64,000 bases of DNA from Pythium myriotylum (Eukaryota; Oomycota; Peronosporomycetes; Pythiales; Pythiaceae). A model generated the notes under the pieces. It worked only from the letters and a program-made list of their open reading frames with translations, made no database searches and was not told the origin of the DNA. The position numbers and the translations under genes were made by a program. Below are positions 50,727 through 59,479 of this stretch, piece after piece. The stretch is taken from positions 434,001 through 498,000 of the forward strand of contig JALJCQ010000026.1 of assembly GCA_023091665.1 (NCBI GenBank), read 5' to 3'. The stretch's first letter is position 1. Each line of letters begins with the position of its first letter.

Positions 50727-52217
50727 ATGAGCGCTGAGGGCACCAAGCCCCAGTTCCCTCTGCCGCGCGGATACTTCGGCGACATCCAGTTCACCAAGGA
50801 GCAGAAGGAGTACTATCGCGCGTTTTGCGAGAACCAGGTGCAGCGAGGCCTGCTAGATGAGAAGCTCCACGACCGCAGCCGAAGACGAGTGGACCCGAAG
50901 AAGTGGAAGTCAGTCAAGTCTCCGATCCCCACATATCGACTCTACCGTAGACGCGACGCGGGGATTGTGACGAATGATGGCAAGCCAGGCATGCTTGGTG
51001 TCGGTCGCGTCGAAGGCTCGATCGAGGACGCGTTGTACGGTGCTTACGACCAGACCGACGACGAACTGCGGATGACCGCCGAGCTTGTGGATATCTTGTT
51101 CTCGGACGGCGTTGTCTTGCAGAACATGGAGCGCGGGTCGGAACACGATCCCTATCGCTACTTGGGCATCAAGTGGATCTTAACAGAACTCAGAATGCCG
51201 TCGATCATGTACGACCGTGACTGGGTGCTCTTGGAGTCTACGGGTATCTCTACAGACGACACAGGCCGCAGATACGGCTACCACACTTTGTTTTCAGTCG
51301 ATCTGCCGTTCTGCCCCGATTTCCCTGGTATTGTTCGTGGCAAAATGTGGTATACGACGATTTACCGCGATGCTGGACGCGGGATGATCGACGTTCACAT
51401 GCAAGGATACATCAATTACTACGGCGAGATCATCGACTATGTCACGGTCGGCGCATCTTCTCACATGCTCATCGGAGCGATGCGATACATGAAGTCTGCC
51501 GAGGCCAAGAAGCTCACGATCCTCGCACTAGAAACGCTCGAGAGACGCATCATCAACGGAGGCTCTGAAGCCGACATGGACCGAGAAGTCCCACCCACAG
51601 TGCCGTGCTCGGTGTGCTCCAAGAACAAGAGCTCGCTCTTCTCGTCAAGAAGAGTCAAGATCTGTCGCGTCTGCGATGAACCCGTCTGCGCCGCCTGCCG
51701 TGTCAAGAAGAACATCCTCGTCGGCAGTGAGCGCATCATGAAGAGAGTTCCCGTATGCCAGCGCTGTATCGCACATGCCAAGACGCTGGTGGTCGAGCCG
51801 GCGAACGAGAAGTTTGTGATCTCGAGAGAGATGCAGACCGGCATCAATCGACGAGACACGATCTCCACGATCTCGTCCGAGTGGGAGAGACAGTCGAGCG
51901 ACCACCACTTCTTCGGCACCTTGAAACCTCGAACGTACGGCGCGAGCTTCGATGAGGCCGACATCGAGTACTCGTACTCGGGACGCTGGGATCATTATTC
52001 TGATGACGATCAAATGTCGGAGCGGTCAGCCACGCTGGACGAGGATGCTTTGAGGCATCTGCGGAGCAACGAAGAGAATAGGCCTACGGAACAGGAGGAT
52101 CTTTACATTCAGATGCTGGAGCTCCAGGAGGCCGCAAGAAACGCACATGCGCTTGCAAAGGAAAGCGAGGAGAATGGTGACGATAGCTCCACGGAACCAT
52201 CGGTTGTAAGTGCTTAA
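50727..52217 (+). CDS. START-like/FYVE-related zinc-finger protein, subgroup E2
   Basis: 496 aa. The start is ATG 50727 (MSAEGTKPQF); the frame is open four codons further but only from a GTG. Core: W60-K-S-V-K, G-R-V-E-G-S-I-E-D at 93-101, Y-D-R-D at 162-165, R-R-Y-G-Y, G-R-G-M-I-D-V-H at 217-224, and E-A-K-K-L-T. Zinc finger: C294/297, C313/316, C321/324 and C344/347. From the second CxxC pair to the linker (DNA 51643-52062) it is almost identical to E3, whereas the START part differs clearly. The helix MLELQEAARNAHALAKE closes the protein. Confidence 0.9.
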   Translation: MSAEGTKPQFPLPRGYFGDIQFTKEQKEYYRAFCENQVQRGLLDEKLHDRSRRRVDPKKWKSVKSPIPTYRLYRRRDAGIVTNDGKPGMLGVGRVEGSIEDALYGAYDQTDDELRMTAELVDILFSDGVVLQNMERGSEHDPYRYLGIKWILTELRMPSIMYDRDWVLLESTGISTDDTGRRYGYHTLFSVDLPFCPDFPGIVRGKMWYTTIYRDAGRGMIDVHMQGYINYYGEIIDYVTVGASSHMLIGAMRYMKSAEAKKLTILALETLERRIINGGSEADMDREVPPTVPCSVCSKNKSSLFSSRRVKICRVCDEPVCAACRVKKNILVGSERIMKRVPVCQRCIAHAKTLVVEPANEKFVISREMQTGINRRDTISTISSEWERQSSDHHFFGTLKPRTYGASFDEADIEYSYSGRWDHYSDDDQMSERSATLDEDALRHLRSNEENRPTEQEDLYIQMLELQEAARNAHALAKESEENGDDSSTEPSVVSA

Positions 52218-53082
52218 TTACCGTGGAGATATGGGCAGAATTGGCTGAAAGTTTGAATCAAATGCTAGTGAAAATTGAGTCGAGGAACTATGGTCAAGTT
52301 TATGGTTTCTTGCATATGCATGGACCAGGTTTTCGTTGGCAAAAGCTCGAAATCATCTATGGACGCGCGATCACTTGCCGCGAACGTTGTCGTCGTTAAT
52401 GAGAATCAGCCATGGAAGTGGCCAGAAGGGGAAAGAAGGAAGTCCAGAAGTTCTCGAGGAGCAAGGCGCGAACTCGGAGAGTTTTGACTGCCACTCATCT
52501 TTGATGCCAGTCGCGTCAGAAGGTTTCTGACAACTGTTGACCAACGCCCATGTTTGTTGGTATAATAGCGCGATTCTCCAAACTCCACATACTAAATGAT
52601 GGCTTGCAGAAGACGGAGCCCGTTGTGCTGGTACGCCAGCGCGTTTTTCTTCCATAGCTAATCGGGGCAAAAGCAAGCACCATCAACGTGGATGAGCTGA
52701 CGAGACAGACAGCGCACAGGACTTCCCACGGGCTCCTTCGCAACGTCGTCGCTTCAACGACCTGTTTCAATCCATACAAAGTGGAAAAATGTTCTTCAGA
52801 TGGAGGATTTTGGAGCTCTTGATCCCTTACAACATAATACTTCGCCTTAGGCGATCGCGAGACCCTTCTCGTCACTCAGCAGCTGTCGTTATCATGCATC
52901 TTCTGTCACGGTCGACTCGCCAAGTCGGAGCTGCCATCAGAGCCTCGTCTGGTCTCCTCAACCCGATGCCACAGACACCGAGTGGAACGCCACTCCGCGC
53001 CTCAGCGCAGCGTTGCTCAGTCTGAGACCAAGACCCCAGCGAGCACATCGGAGACCTTCGCTTCAGGAGGATCCTCCCATCG
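52218..53082. other. Intergenic region between E2 and E3
   Basis: 865 bp. A shortened ATCGGAGACC element is at 53047-53056, about 27 bp before the E3 ATG. No gene or repeat otherwise recognised. Confidence 0.5.
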
Positions 53083-54507
53083 ATGACGACGTACACGTCC
53101 AACAGGATCCAGTTCCCTCTGCCACGCGGATACTTCGGCGACATCCAGTTCACCAAGGAGCAGAAGGAGTACTATCGCGCGTTCTGTGAGAACCAGGTGC
53201 AGCGAGGTTTGCTGGACGAGAAGCTCCACGACCGCAGCCGACGACGAGTGGACCCCAAGAAATGGAAACCTGTCAAGTCGCTGACGCACACTTACCGTCT
53301 CTATCGGCGGCGTGACGGCGGGCTCCACACAAACGATGGGAAACCGAGCATGTTAGGCGTTGGCCGTGTCGAAGGCTCGATCGAGGACGCGCTGTATGGT
53401 GCTTACGATCAAACCGATGATGAGCTGCGAATGACTGCGGAGCTCGTGAACGTCGACTTCGTGGACGGTGTCGTCTTGCAGAACATGGAACGTGGCTCAG
53501 TGCATGACCTGTATCGATATTTGGGAATCAAGTGGATCTTGACGCCGCTGCCCTCGATCATGTGCCATCGCGACTGGGTCATCGTCGAGTCATCTGGTAT
53601 TTCCTCAGACGACACAGGCCGCCGTTATGGCTACCACACATTGTTCTCGGTCGATCTTCCCTTCTGTCCAGAGTTCCCAGGTATCATTCGTGGAAAGATG
53701 TGGTTTACTTTCATCTATCGTGAAGCAGGACGAGGGATGATCGACGTTCACTCACAGGGCTACTTCGACTGCTTCGGTGAACTTATTGATATTCTAACAA
53801 TTGGAGGGACGTCCCACATGCTCATTGGGCCGATGCGATACATGAAGTCGGCGGAGGCTAAGAAGCTCACGATCCTCGCACTAGAAATGCTCGAGAGTCG
53901 CATCATCAACGGAGGCTCTGAGACTGACATGGAGCGCGACGTACCGCCATTGACACCCTGCTCTATCTGTACCAAGAAAAAGACATCACTTTTCACGTCA
54001 AGAAGAGTCAAGATCTGTCGCGTCTGCGATGAACCCGTATGCGCCGCCTGCCGCGTCAAGAAGAACATCCTCGTCGGCAGCGAGCGCATCATGAAGAAAG
54101 TTCCCGTATGCCAGCGCTGTATCGCACATGCCAAGACGCTGGTGGTCGAGCCGGCGAACGAGAAGTTTGTGATCTCGAGAGAGATGCAGACCGGCATCAA
54201 TCGACGAGACACGATCTCCACGATCTCGTCCGAGTGGGAGAGACAGTCGAGCGACCACCACTTCTTCGGCACCTTGAAACCTCGAACGTACGGCGCGAGC
54301 TTCGATGAGGCCGACATCGAGTACTCGTACTCGGGACGCTGGGATCATTATTCTGATGACGATCAAATGTCGGAGCGGTCAGCCACGCTGGACGAGGATG
54401 CTTTGAGGCATCTGCAAGGAGGCGTGAACAATCGATTCACCGAGCAAGATGAACTCTACCACAAGATGCTGGAGCTGCAGGAGGCCGCAAAGATGCTTAT
54501 CACGTAA
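53083..54507 (+). CDS. START-like/FYVE-related zinc-finger protein, subgroup E3
   Basis: 474 aa, start ATG 53083 (MTTYTSNRIQ). Core: W61-K-P-V-K, G-R-V-E-G-S-I-E-D at 92-100, C-H-R-D at 161-164, R-R-Y-G-Y, G-R-G-M-I-D-V-H, and E-A-K-K-L-T. Zinc finger: C293/296, C312/315, C320/323 and C343/346. The C-terminal helix begins normally (MLELQEAAK) but stops after M-L-I-T, about 15-20 residues short of E1, E2 and E4. The 3' half shares an almost identical 420-bp block with E2, so its finger and linker are likely a recent copy. Confidence 0.9.
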   Translation: MTTYTSNRIQFPLPRGYFGDIQFTKEQKEYYRAFCENQVQRGLLDEKLHDRSRRRVDPKKWKPVKSLTHTYRLYRRRDGGLHTNDGKPSMLGVGRVEGSIEDALYGAYDQTDDELRMTAELVNVDFVDGVVLQNMERGSVHDLYRYLGIKWILTPLPSIMCHRDWVIVESSGISSDDTGRRYGYHTLFSVDLPFCPEFPGIIRGKMWFTFIYREAGRGMIDVHSQGYFDCFGELIDILTIGGTSHMLIGPMRYMKSAEAKKLTILALEMLESRIINGGSETDMERDVPPLTPCSICTKKKTSLFTSRRVKICRVCDEPVCAACRVKKNILVGSERIMKKVPVCQRCIAHAKTLVVEPANEKFVISREMQTGINRRDTISTISSEWERQSSDHHFFGTLKPRTYGASFDEADIEYSYSGRWDHYSDDDQMSERSATLDEDALRHLQGGVNNRFTEQDELYHKMLELQEAAKMLIT

Positions 54508-55790
54508 CCGAATCAAGCGAGAAGGTTACGAAGAGTGCATTCGGTATTCGACGACACACCGTCCATAGGAAAGTCATGGAATCGCACGGTGGCTGTTTTG
54601 GATATCCCTCCACCGATTATTTCTGTCGATGATTGTTTTCCCTGTATCCAACGCAATCAAATTCGTCGCTTCGTTTGCTCTCCGGATTGAAACTCGTATT
54701 TTCAAATAGATAGATCATTGGCATGCTAGAATCCAAACTTGTATCCGCTTCGACACGTCGACGGGGTTGACAAGACGATCAACACCCATGAGTGATTCTG
54801 ATAGACTGTTCGGTTCTATTTTCATTGTCTGTACGAAGAGCTAGAGTAAACAAACTTCTCAGATTTTGACAACCTTCAAACCGGAGCAACAATACAAGCG
54901 TCATCAATCATCGGAAGACGTAAGGCACCGCTCAAAAATGCTCTACCCTACTCGAAGAAAATAACAGCTCTCAATCATCGTATGCTCTTCGAAGACGAGA
55001 GTTAGAAATAGACCGTCATTCGTGCCGTGGAGGCTGGCTCCAAACGGTTGGAGCATGTTCGGAATCCTGACGCGTTCCGTGGCTGGCGGTGCCATGTGCC
55101 AACTTCAATGGGTGCGAAGAACAGTGGACAGTGCAGACGTCCTGTTGTACATAACCCAGCCATAGATCGCACGGTCCCCTGTTCTCAGGAGTCCAGCGAG
55201 TTGCACGAGTTGCGGCTGACTGCATGGTCCACTCATCCTCATCTGATCGAACGCGACGACCCTTCCATACAGAGTCCAGTTTGGCGCTCTGGGGTGCCCC
55301 GGGTGCCAAGTATTTCGTTTGTGTTCAGCGTGTTTCTCGCGCTCTAAAACTGACGATGACTCGAACGCTCGTGATGTCGTTTGCTGAACTTATGCGGCTT
55401 GGGAGGAACACGTCCCACGTTGAAAAGGACGCGCGGCAGCGCAACAGACGATGTCCTGGGCATGGCATCACATCCCAGTCACAGACACCGTGTGGAAGTG
55501 CGTGGCCAGCTGGAGCCGCAATCATGGACGGAACCAGACACTGCGTCCGGTTTCTTGTTCCCGGTCATCGAAAGGCGTCTCGGATTTGGGGGTGTAAGAT
55601 CTCTATCACGTCAACCGAAGCGGACCAAGTCGTCGCGTGTACAGTAAGTATAAGCGGCATCAAGGAGTTGCACGCTCTCCCTCTGGCGGCAGTCACACTC
55701 GCCGCCTGACGATGGCTAAGCAAGCAGGGTCACTCCAACCCCACCGAAGATGCTGAGCATTCACCATTTCGTCGAAGCGCGCCAAGAGCC
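54508..55790. other. Intergenic region between E3 and E4
   Basis: 1.3 kb. AT-richer at 54600-54970. The plus frame 55224-55709 has no recognisable domain. The last 50 bp carry the initiator-like site listed separately. Confidence 0.45.
55759..55771 (+). promoter_or_regulatory. Candidate initiator-like site upstream of E4
   Basis: ATTCACCATTTCG, 20-32 bp before the ATG, resembles the oomycete initiator (CAYTYY then WTTT). Pattern match only. Confidence 0.4.
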
Positions 55791-57287
55791 ATGACCGCCG
55801 GCGACAAGAAGCCCAAGTTCCCCCTCCCTCGAGGATACTTCGGCGACATTCAGTTCACTCCCGAGCAGCAGGAGTACTACCGGCAGTTTTGCGAGAACCA
55901 AGTCCAGCGAGGCCTCCTGGACGAGAAAGTATTCTTGACCAGCGGTAAACGAGTAGATCCTCGACGATGGAAGCCCGTGCGGTCGCAGCACAAGTTCCAG
56001 CTGTACAAGCGTCGCGATGGTGGCCTCAACGACAACGATGGTAAACCCAGCATGATTGGCGTTGGTCGCGTGGAAGGCTCGATCGAGGATGTGATCTACG
56101 GGGCTTACGACCAGACTGACGAGGAGCTTCGCATGACGGCCGAGCTTGTGGATGTCGACTTTGGTGACGGGGTCGTGCTCAGCAACATGGAGCAGGGATC
56201 AGAGACCGATCCGTATCGGTACCTCGGTATCAAGTGGATCCTCACGCCGTTCCCGATGAAAGGCGTCATGGTAGACCGCGATTGGATCCTCTTGGAGTCT
56301 GCCGGGATTAAGACAGACGCCAACGGCCGACGTTACGGGTACCACACTCTGTTTACGGTCGAGCTACCACAAGTACCTGAGTTCCCGGAAGTCATTCGCG
56401 GTACAATGTGGTACACATTCATCTTTCGCGATGCTGGTCGAGGCATGATCGATGTGCACTCGCAAGGATACATGAACAACTACGGAGAGATCATGGATTT
56501 TATCACTGTGATTGCTGGCGCACAGATGCTGAATGGGGTGATCCGTTACATGAAGTCGGCCGAGGCGAAGAAGCTGACGATTCTCGCTCTAGAGAACCTT
56601 GAGAAGAAGATCACGATGGGTCTCCCACCAACCGTTGACAAAGCAGCGCTGTCTGGCGCGTCATGCATCATTTGTACCAAGACCAAGAGCACGATTCCGC
56701 TGCGTCGCATCCACTCGTGTCGCGTGTGCGATGCAGTTGTTTGCTCGAGCTGCCGAGTCAAGAAAAACATTCTGGTTGGTCGTCAGCGCGTAATGAGTAA
56801 AGTGTCGGTGTGCCACCGATGTATCGCCCATGCAAAGACGCTGGTAGTTGAGCCTGCGAACGAGAAGTACGTCATTTCCCGTGAGATGCAAACCGGAGGT
56901 CGAAGCCACACAGACTCGGCGGCATTGACTGCGATTGAAACGCTCACTAACGGGAGCCACCAGCAACATCATCTCGGCAAACTCAAGGCTCGTGGGGATA
57001 TCTACGACGTTGCTGGGGGGTACACGCCATCTGATTTTGGAGATCAATGGAACGATGCATACTTGGCCCGATCGGAGTCTACTCGGGGCACAAGCGTCCC
57101 CTTCAAGTACGACGATTCCCGAAGGTCTGCGACACCACGCACACAGTCGTACCACGAGGATAGAGAGAACGCTGCCGAGCAGCACGCACTATATCAGAAG
57201 ATGATGGAACTGCACGAAGCAGCCAAGCATGCGTACGACCTCACACAGGCGAACCGGTTCTTCATGGAGGGCAGCGGCCGGGACTAA
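55791..57287 (+). CDS. START-like/FYVE-related zinc-finger protein, subgroup E4
   Basis: 498 aa, start ATG 55791 (MTAGDKKPKF). It has the E hallmark PLPRGYFGD, then W-K-P-V-R, G-R-V-E-G-S-I-E-D, V-D-R-D, R-R-Y-G-Y, G-R-G-M-I-D-V-H and E-A-K-K-L-T. Zinc finger pairs are CIIC, CRVC, CSSC and CHRC. The segment before the second pair (PLRRIHSC) keeps one His of the FYVE-type motif, unlike its sisters. The C-terminal helix is MMELHEAAKHAYDLTQANR. The middle of the START domain (about 56180-56610) is nearly identical to E5, which lies on the opposite strand 3-4 kb away. Confidence 0.9.
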   Translation: MTAGDKKPKFPLPRGYFGDIQFTPEQQEYYRQFCENQVQRGLLDEKVFLTSGKRVDPRRWKPVRSQHKFQLYKRRDGGLNDNDGKPSMIGVGRVEGSIEDVIYGAYDQTDEELRMTAELVDVDFGDGVVLSNMEQGSETDPYRYLGIKWILTPFPMKGVMVDRDWILLESAGIKTDANGRRYGYHTLFTVELPQVPEFPEVIRGTMWYTFIFRDAGRGMIDVHSQGYMNNYGEIMDFITVIAGAQMLNGVIRYMKSAEAKKLTILALENLEKKITMGLPPTVDKAALSGASCIICTKTKSTIPLRRIHSCRVCDAVVCSSCRVKKNILVGRQRVMSKVSVCHRCIAHAKTLVVEPANEKYVISREMQTGGRSHTDSAALTAIETLTNGSHQQHHLGKLKARGDIYDVAGGYTPSDFGDQWNDAYLARSESTRGTSVPFKYDDSRRSATPRTQSYHEDRENAAEQHALYQKMMELHEAAKHAYDLTQANRFFMEGSGRD

Positions 57288-57395
57288 TAGATCATTGAAA
57301 GTACAATGAAATGCAGCGTCTATCGTGTTAAGTTATGGTCTATGTGAGTGAGAGAGCGCCGTCTTCCTTTGGACGAAGCTCCGTCTACTCGTTCT

Positions 57396-58706
57396 CTATT
57401 CGAAATGCAAGAAGGTATGACGTCGCTCAGGGCGCTTCTGAATCGGAGCGAGCCGCGGACGTTCTCCTGGGCTCTGGATACCACCGCGCGAGATCTGGAA
57501 CTGGTACGGGTTGAAAGCCATTGCTCGCTGAGCCAACTCGCGCGCGAAGCTTGCGGCATCCATCGTCTCTGCCCGATCGATACAGTTCATGCAACACGTC
57601 GTGTTCTCGGTGGCACCAGGTAGTTTCACCTGGCGGCTGCAGCGGTTGCAAACGCGATCGCCGCAGATGCCGCACATGATTTCCTGACCGCGAGACGTAA
57701 CAGTGCCGCGGCGGCGCTGGCCCGAGCTGCAGTGGATGCATCGATCTGCACCAAGGATCGGGGACACGTCCGGCTCGGTCCCCATGGTTTCCCGCGTGCT
57801 GTAGCCACTGTCGGAGAGAATTGCCTCGCAGTTGGCTGGGGAACTGTTACCGCGATCGCTGTCTGCAGCTTCTTTGAGCGTCCACTCAATCTTCTTCTTG
57901 TGCGCGCACGCCACAGCGTTGGCACAGTCCATGATGACGTCCGCGGCCACAGAGATCGTGAGACGGCGGGAGAGGCCTCCGCGCGGATCGACAAACCCTT
58001 TGCAGAACACTTCGACGCGGTTGTTGGCCGATTCGACAAACAGCAGACAGAACGAGATGTAGCCGCGCACAACGCCCAAATCGATGGGCAGCGCGGGGCA
58101 GCAGGAGAGGTCAACTGAGTGCATGAGCTGGTATCCGACGCGCTGGCCGTCTTCCTCGCGGATTCCGGTTGACTCGAGATAAATAAAATCACGGGCTCGT
58201 GCAAGCGGCACCAGCTTCTTGGACGGCACTTTGACGAGCCACTTGAAGCCAAGGAACGCGAACGGGTTCAGGTCGTTCGGCGTGTCGATACGTGTGAGCA
58301 CGCGCGCGTCCGCAACGTGGCTGTACATGGTCGAGGTCACAAACCGCATTGCCGATGTTGTGTTGGCCGTGAGTCCGAGCATGACCTCATCGAGCGAGCC
58401 TTCGAGCGAGCCCGTGCCGATGAGGATCGGCGAGGCATTCATGCTCGCTGCAGGAGACACGCGCGTGCCTCGACGCGGCTTGAAAACCGCCAGATCGGCA
58501 GTGTCGGTGACGCGGCGCTTGACGGGCTGCCAGGCCGTCGGATCAAGTTCGCGGTTGTACCGATTGACGTACTCGCGTCGAGCGAGCAGCGTCGAGTCCA
58601 CGATGCGCTCGCACGTGGCGGCGAATTGCATGGCCTGGTCGGATGGCACTTTCATTGGCGGGAAGAGCGACGCCGGCAGCGGGAAGCGCACGCCTGAGGA
58701 CGCCAT
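57396..58706 (-). CDS. Divergent START-like/zinc-finger protein, subgroup F1
   Basis: 436 aa, start ATG 58706 (MASSGVRFPL). The N-terminal PLPASLFPP and core W59-Q-P-V-K, G-S-L-E-G-S-L-D-E at 99-107, R-A-R-D at 170-173, Q-R-V-G-Y at 188-192 and H-K-K-K-I-E-W place it in the family, but it is far from the E genes around it. The linker before the finger is long and acidic. Zinc finger: C323/326, C345/348, C353/356 and C372/375, with no basic motif before the second pair. The conserved C-terminal helix is absent; it ends in a Pro/Arg-rich tail. The convergent gap to E4 is 108 bp. Confidence 0.87.
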   Translation of the reverse strand: MASSGVRFPLPASLFPPMKVPSDQAMQFAATCERIVDSTLLARREYVNRYNRELDPTAWQPVKRRVTDTADLAVFKPRRGTRVSPAASMNASPILIGTGSLEGSLDEVMLGLTANTTSAMRFVTSTMYSHVADARVLTRIDTPNDLNPFAFLGFKWLVKVPSKKLVPLARARDFIYLESTGIREEDGQRVGYQLMHSVDLSCCPALPIDLGVVRGYISFCLLFVESANNRVEVFCKGFVDPRGGLSRRLTISVAADVIMDCANAVACAHKKKIEWTLKEAADSDRGNSSPANCEAILSDSGYSTRETMGTEPDVSPILGADRCIHCSSGQRRRGTVTSRGQEIMCGICGDRVCNRCSRQVKLPGATENTTCCMNCIDRAETMDAASFARELAQRAMAFNPYQFQISRGGIQSPGERPRLAPIQKRPERRHTFLHFE

Positions 58707-59479
58707 GGCCGAGAGCGATCAAGTCTAGAAATGGTGCTGGCAGGAGCAGCACTGTTCGATGAATAGATGATGCCGGGCAACATGTCTCGTCCGTCCACGA
58801 GTCCGCCTCTCTTCAAGCACTGGTGGGAGAGGCGACAAGTATCGCAAGCCGGGTGACCTGACCTTCTCACCAGCTCGCTCGATTGTTTGTATCACATGAC
58901 AGAGGTCAATACATGGAACTTTGGCCCGTGTCAAGAGCTTTTGGCAAATGATTATGTGTTTGTAGAGGTTTCAACTCACCTGGTGGTGAGACCGTGAGTC
59001 ACGCTTGGGAATAGTGGAGCCCACGAGTCACGGTGCTAGTCGGTCCAACTTCCAGCTCGGCAGATTGATAACCTTGTGGGCGTCGAGGCAGCAGTGATGG
59101 CTTCACTGCAATGCGTTATTATTATAGGAGCTGTTGGTCTGTGCCGCCGCAAATGCCGAAGCCATCAAGTGCGGAGAGAGGACTGGAACGGTCTCAACGA
59201 CACGGCGAAGCGATCTAGTGCCTGAACCCCGTCAAGTCACGGGCGTAAGAGCGTCCACAATAGGATCCATCCGCAGTCGACCCGGGAGGGTCGGTTCAGA
59301 GTGGATTGTGCTGAGTACTGTACAGTGATCGTATGATTATCTTATGGAGCTGGCCGTTTCCAGATCAACTAAACCGCCAGACAGGGCCTCAGCAACTAAC
59401 GGGTTGCTTTCCTTCACGGCATCATTAGAGAGAGTCTGCATCGCTTTTACAGGTCGCCACCGGGAGGAAACTGGCGTGC
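58707..59479. other. Intergenic region between F1 and E5
   Basis: 773 bp. F1 promoter at the left side and E5 3' flank at the right. Nothing recognisable. Confidence 0.5.

Noticed and set aside
55224..55709. Plus frame of 161 codons before E4
   Set aside because: No domain and overlaps other equally long frames; probably chance.
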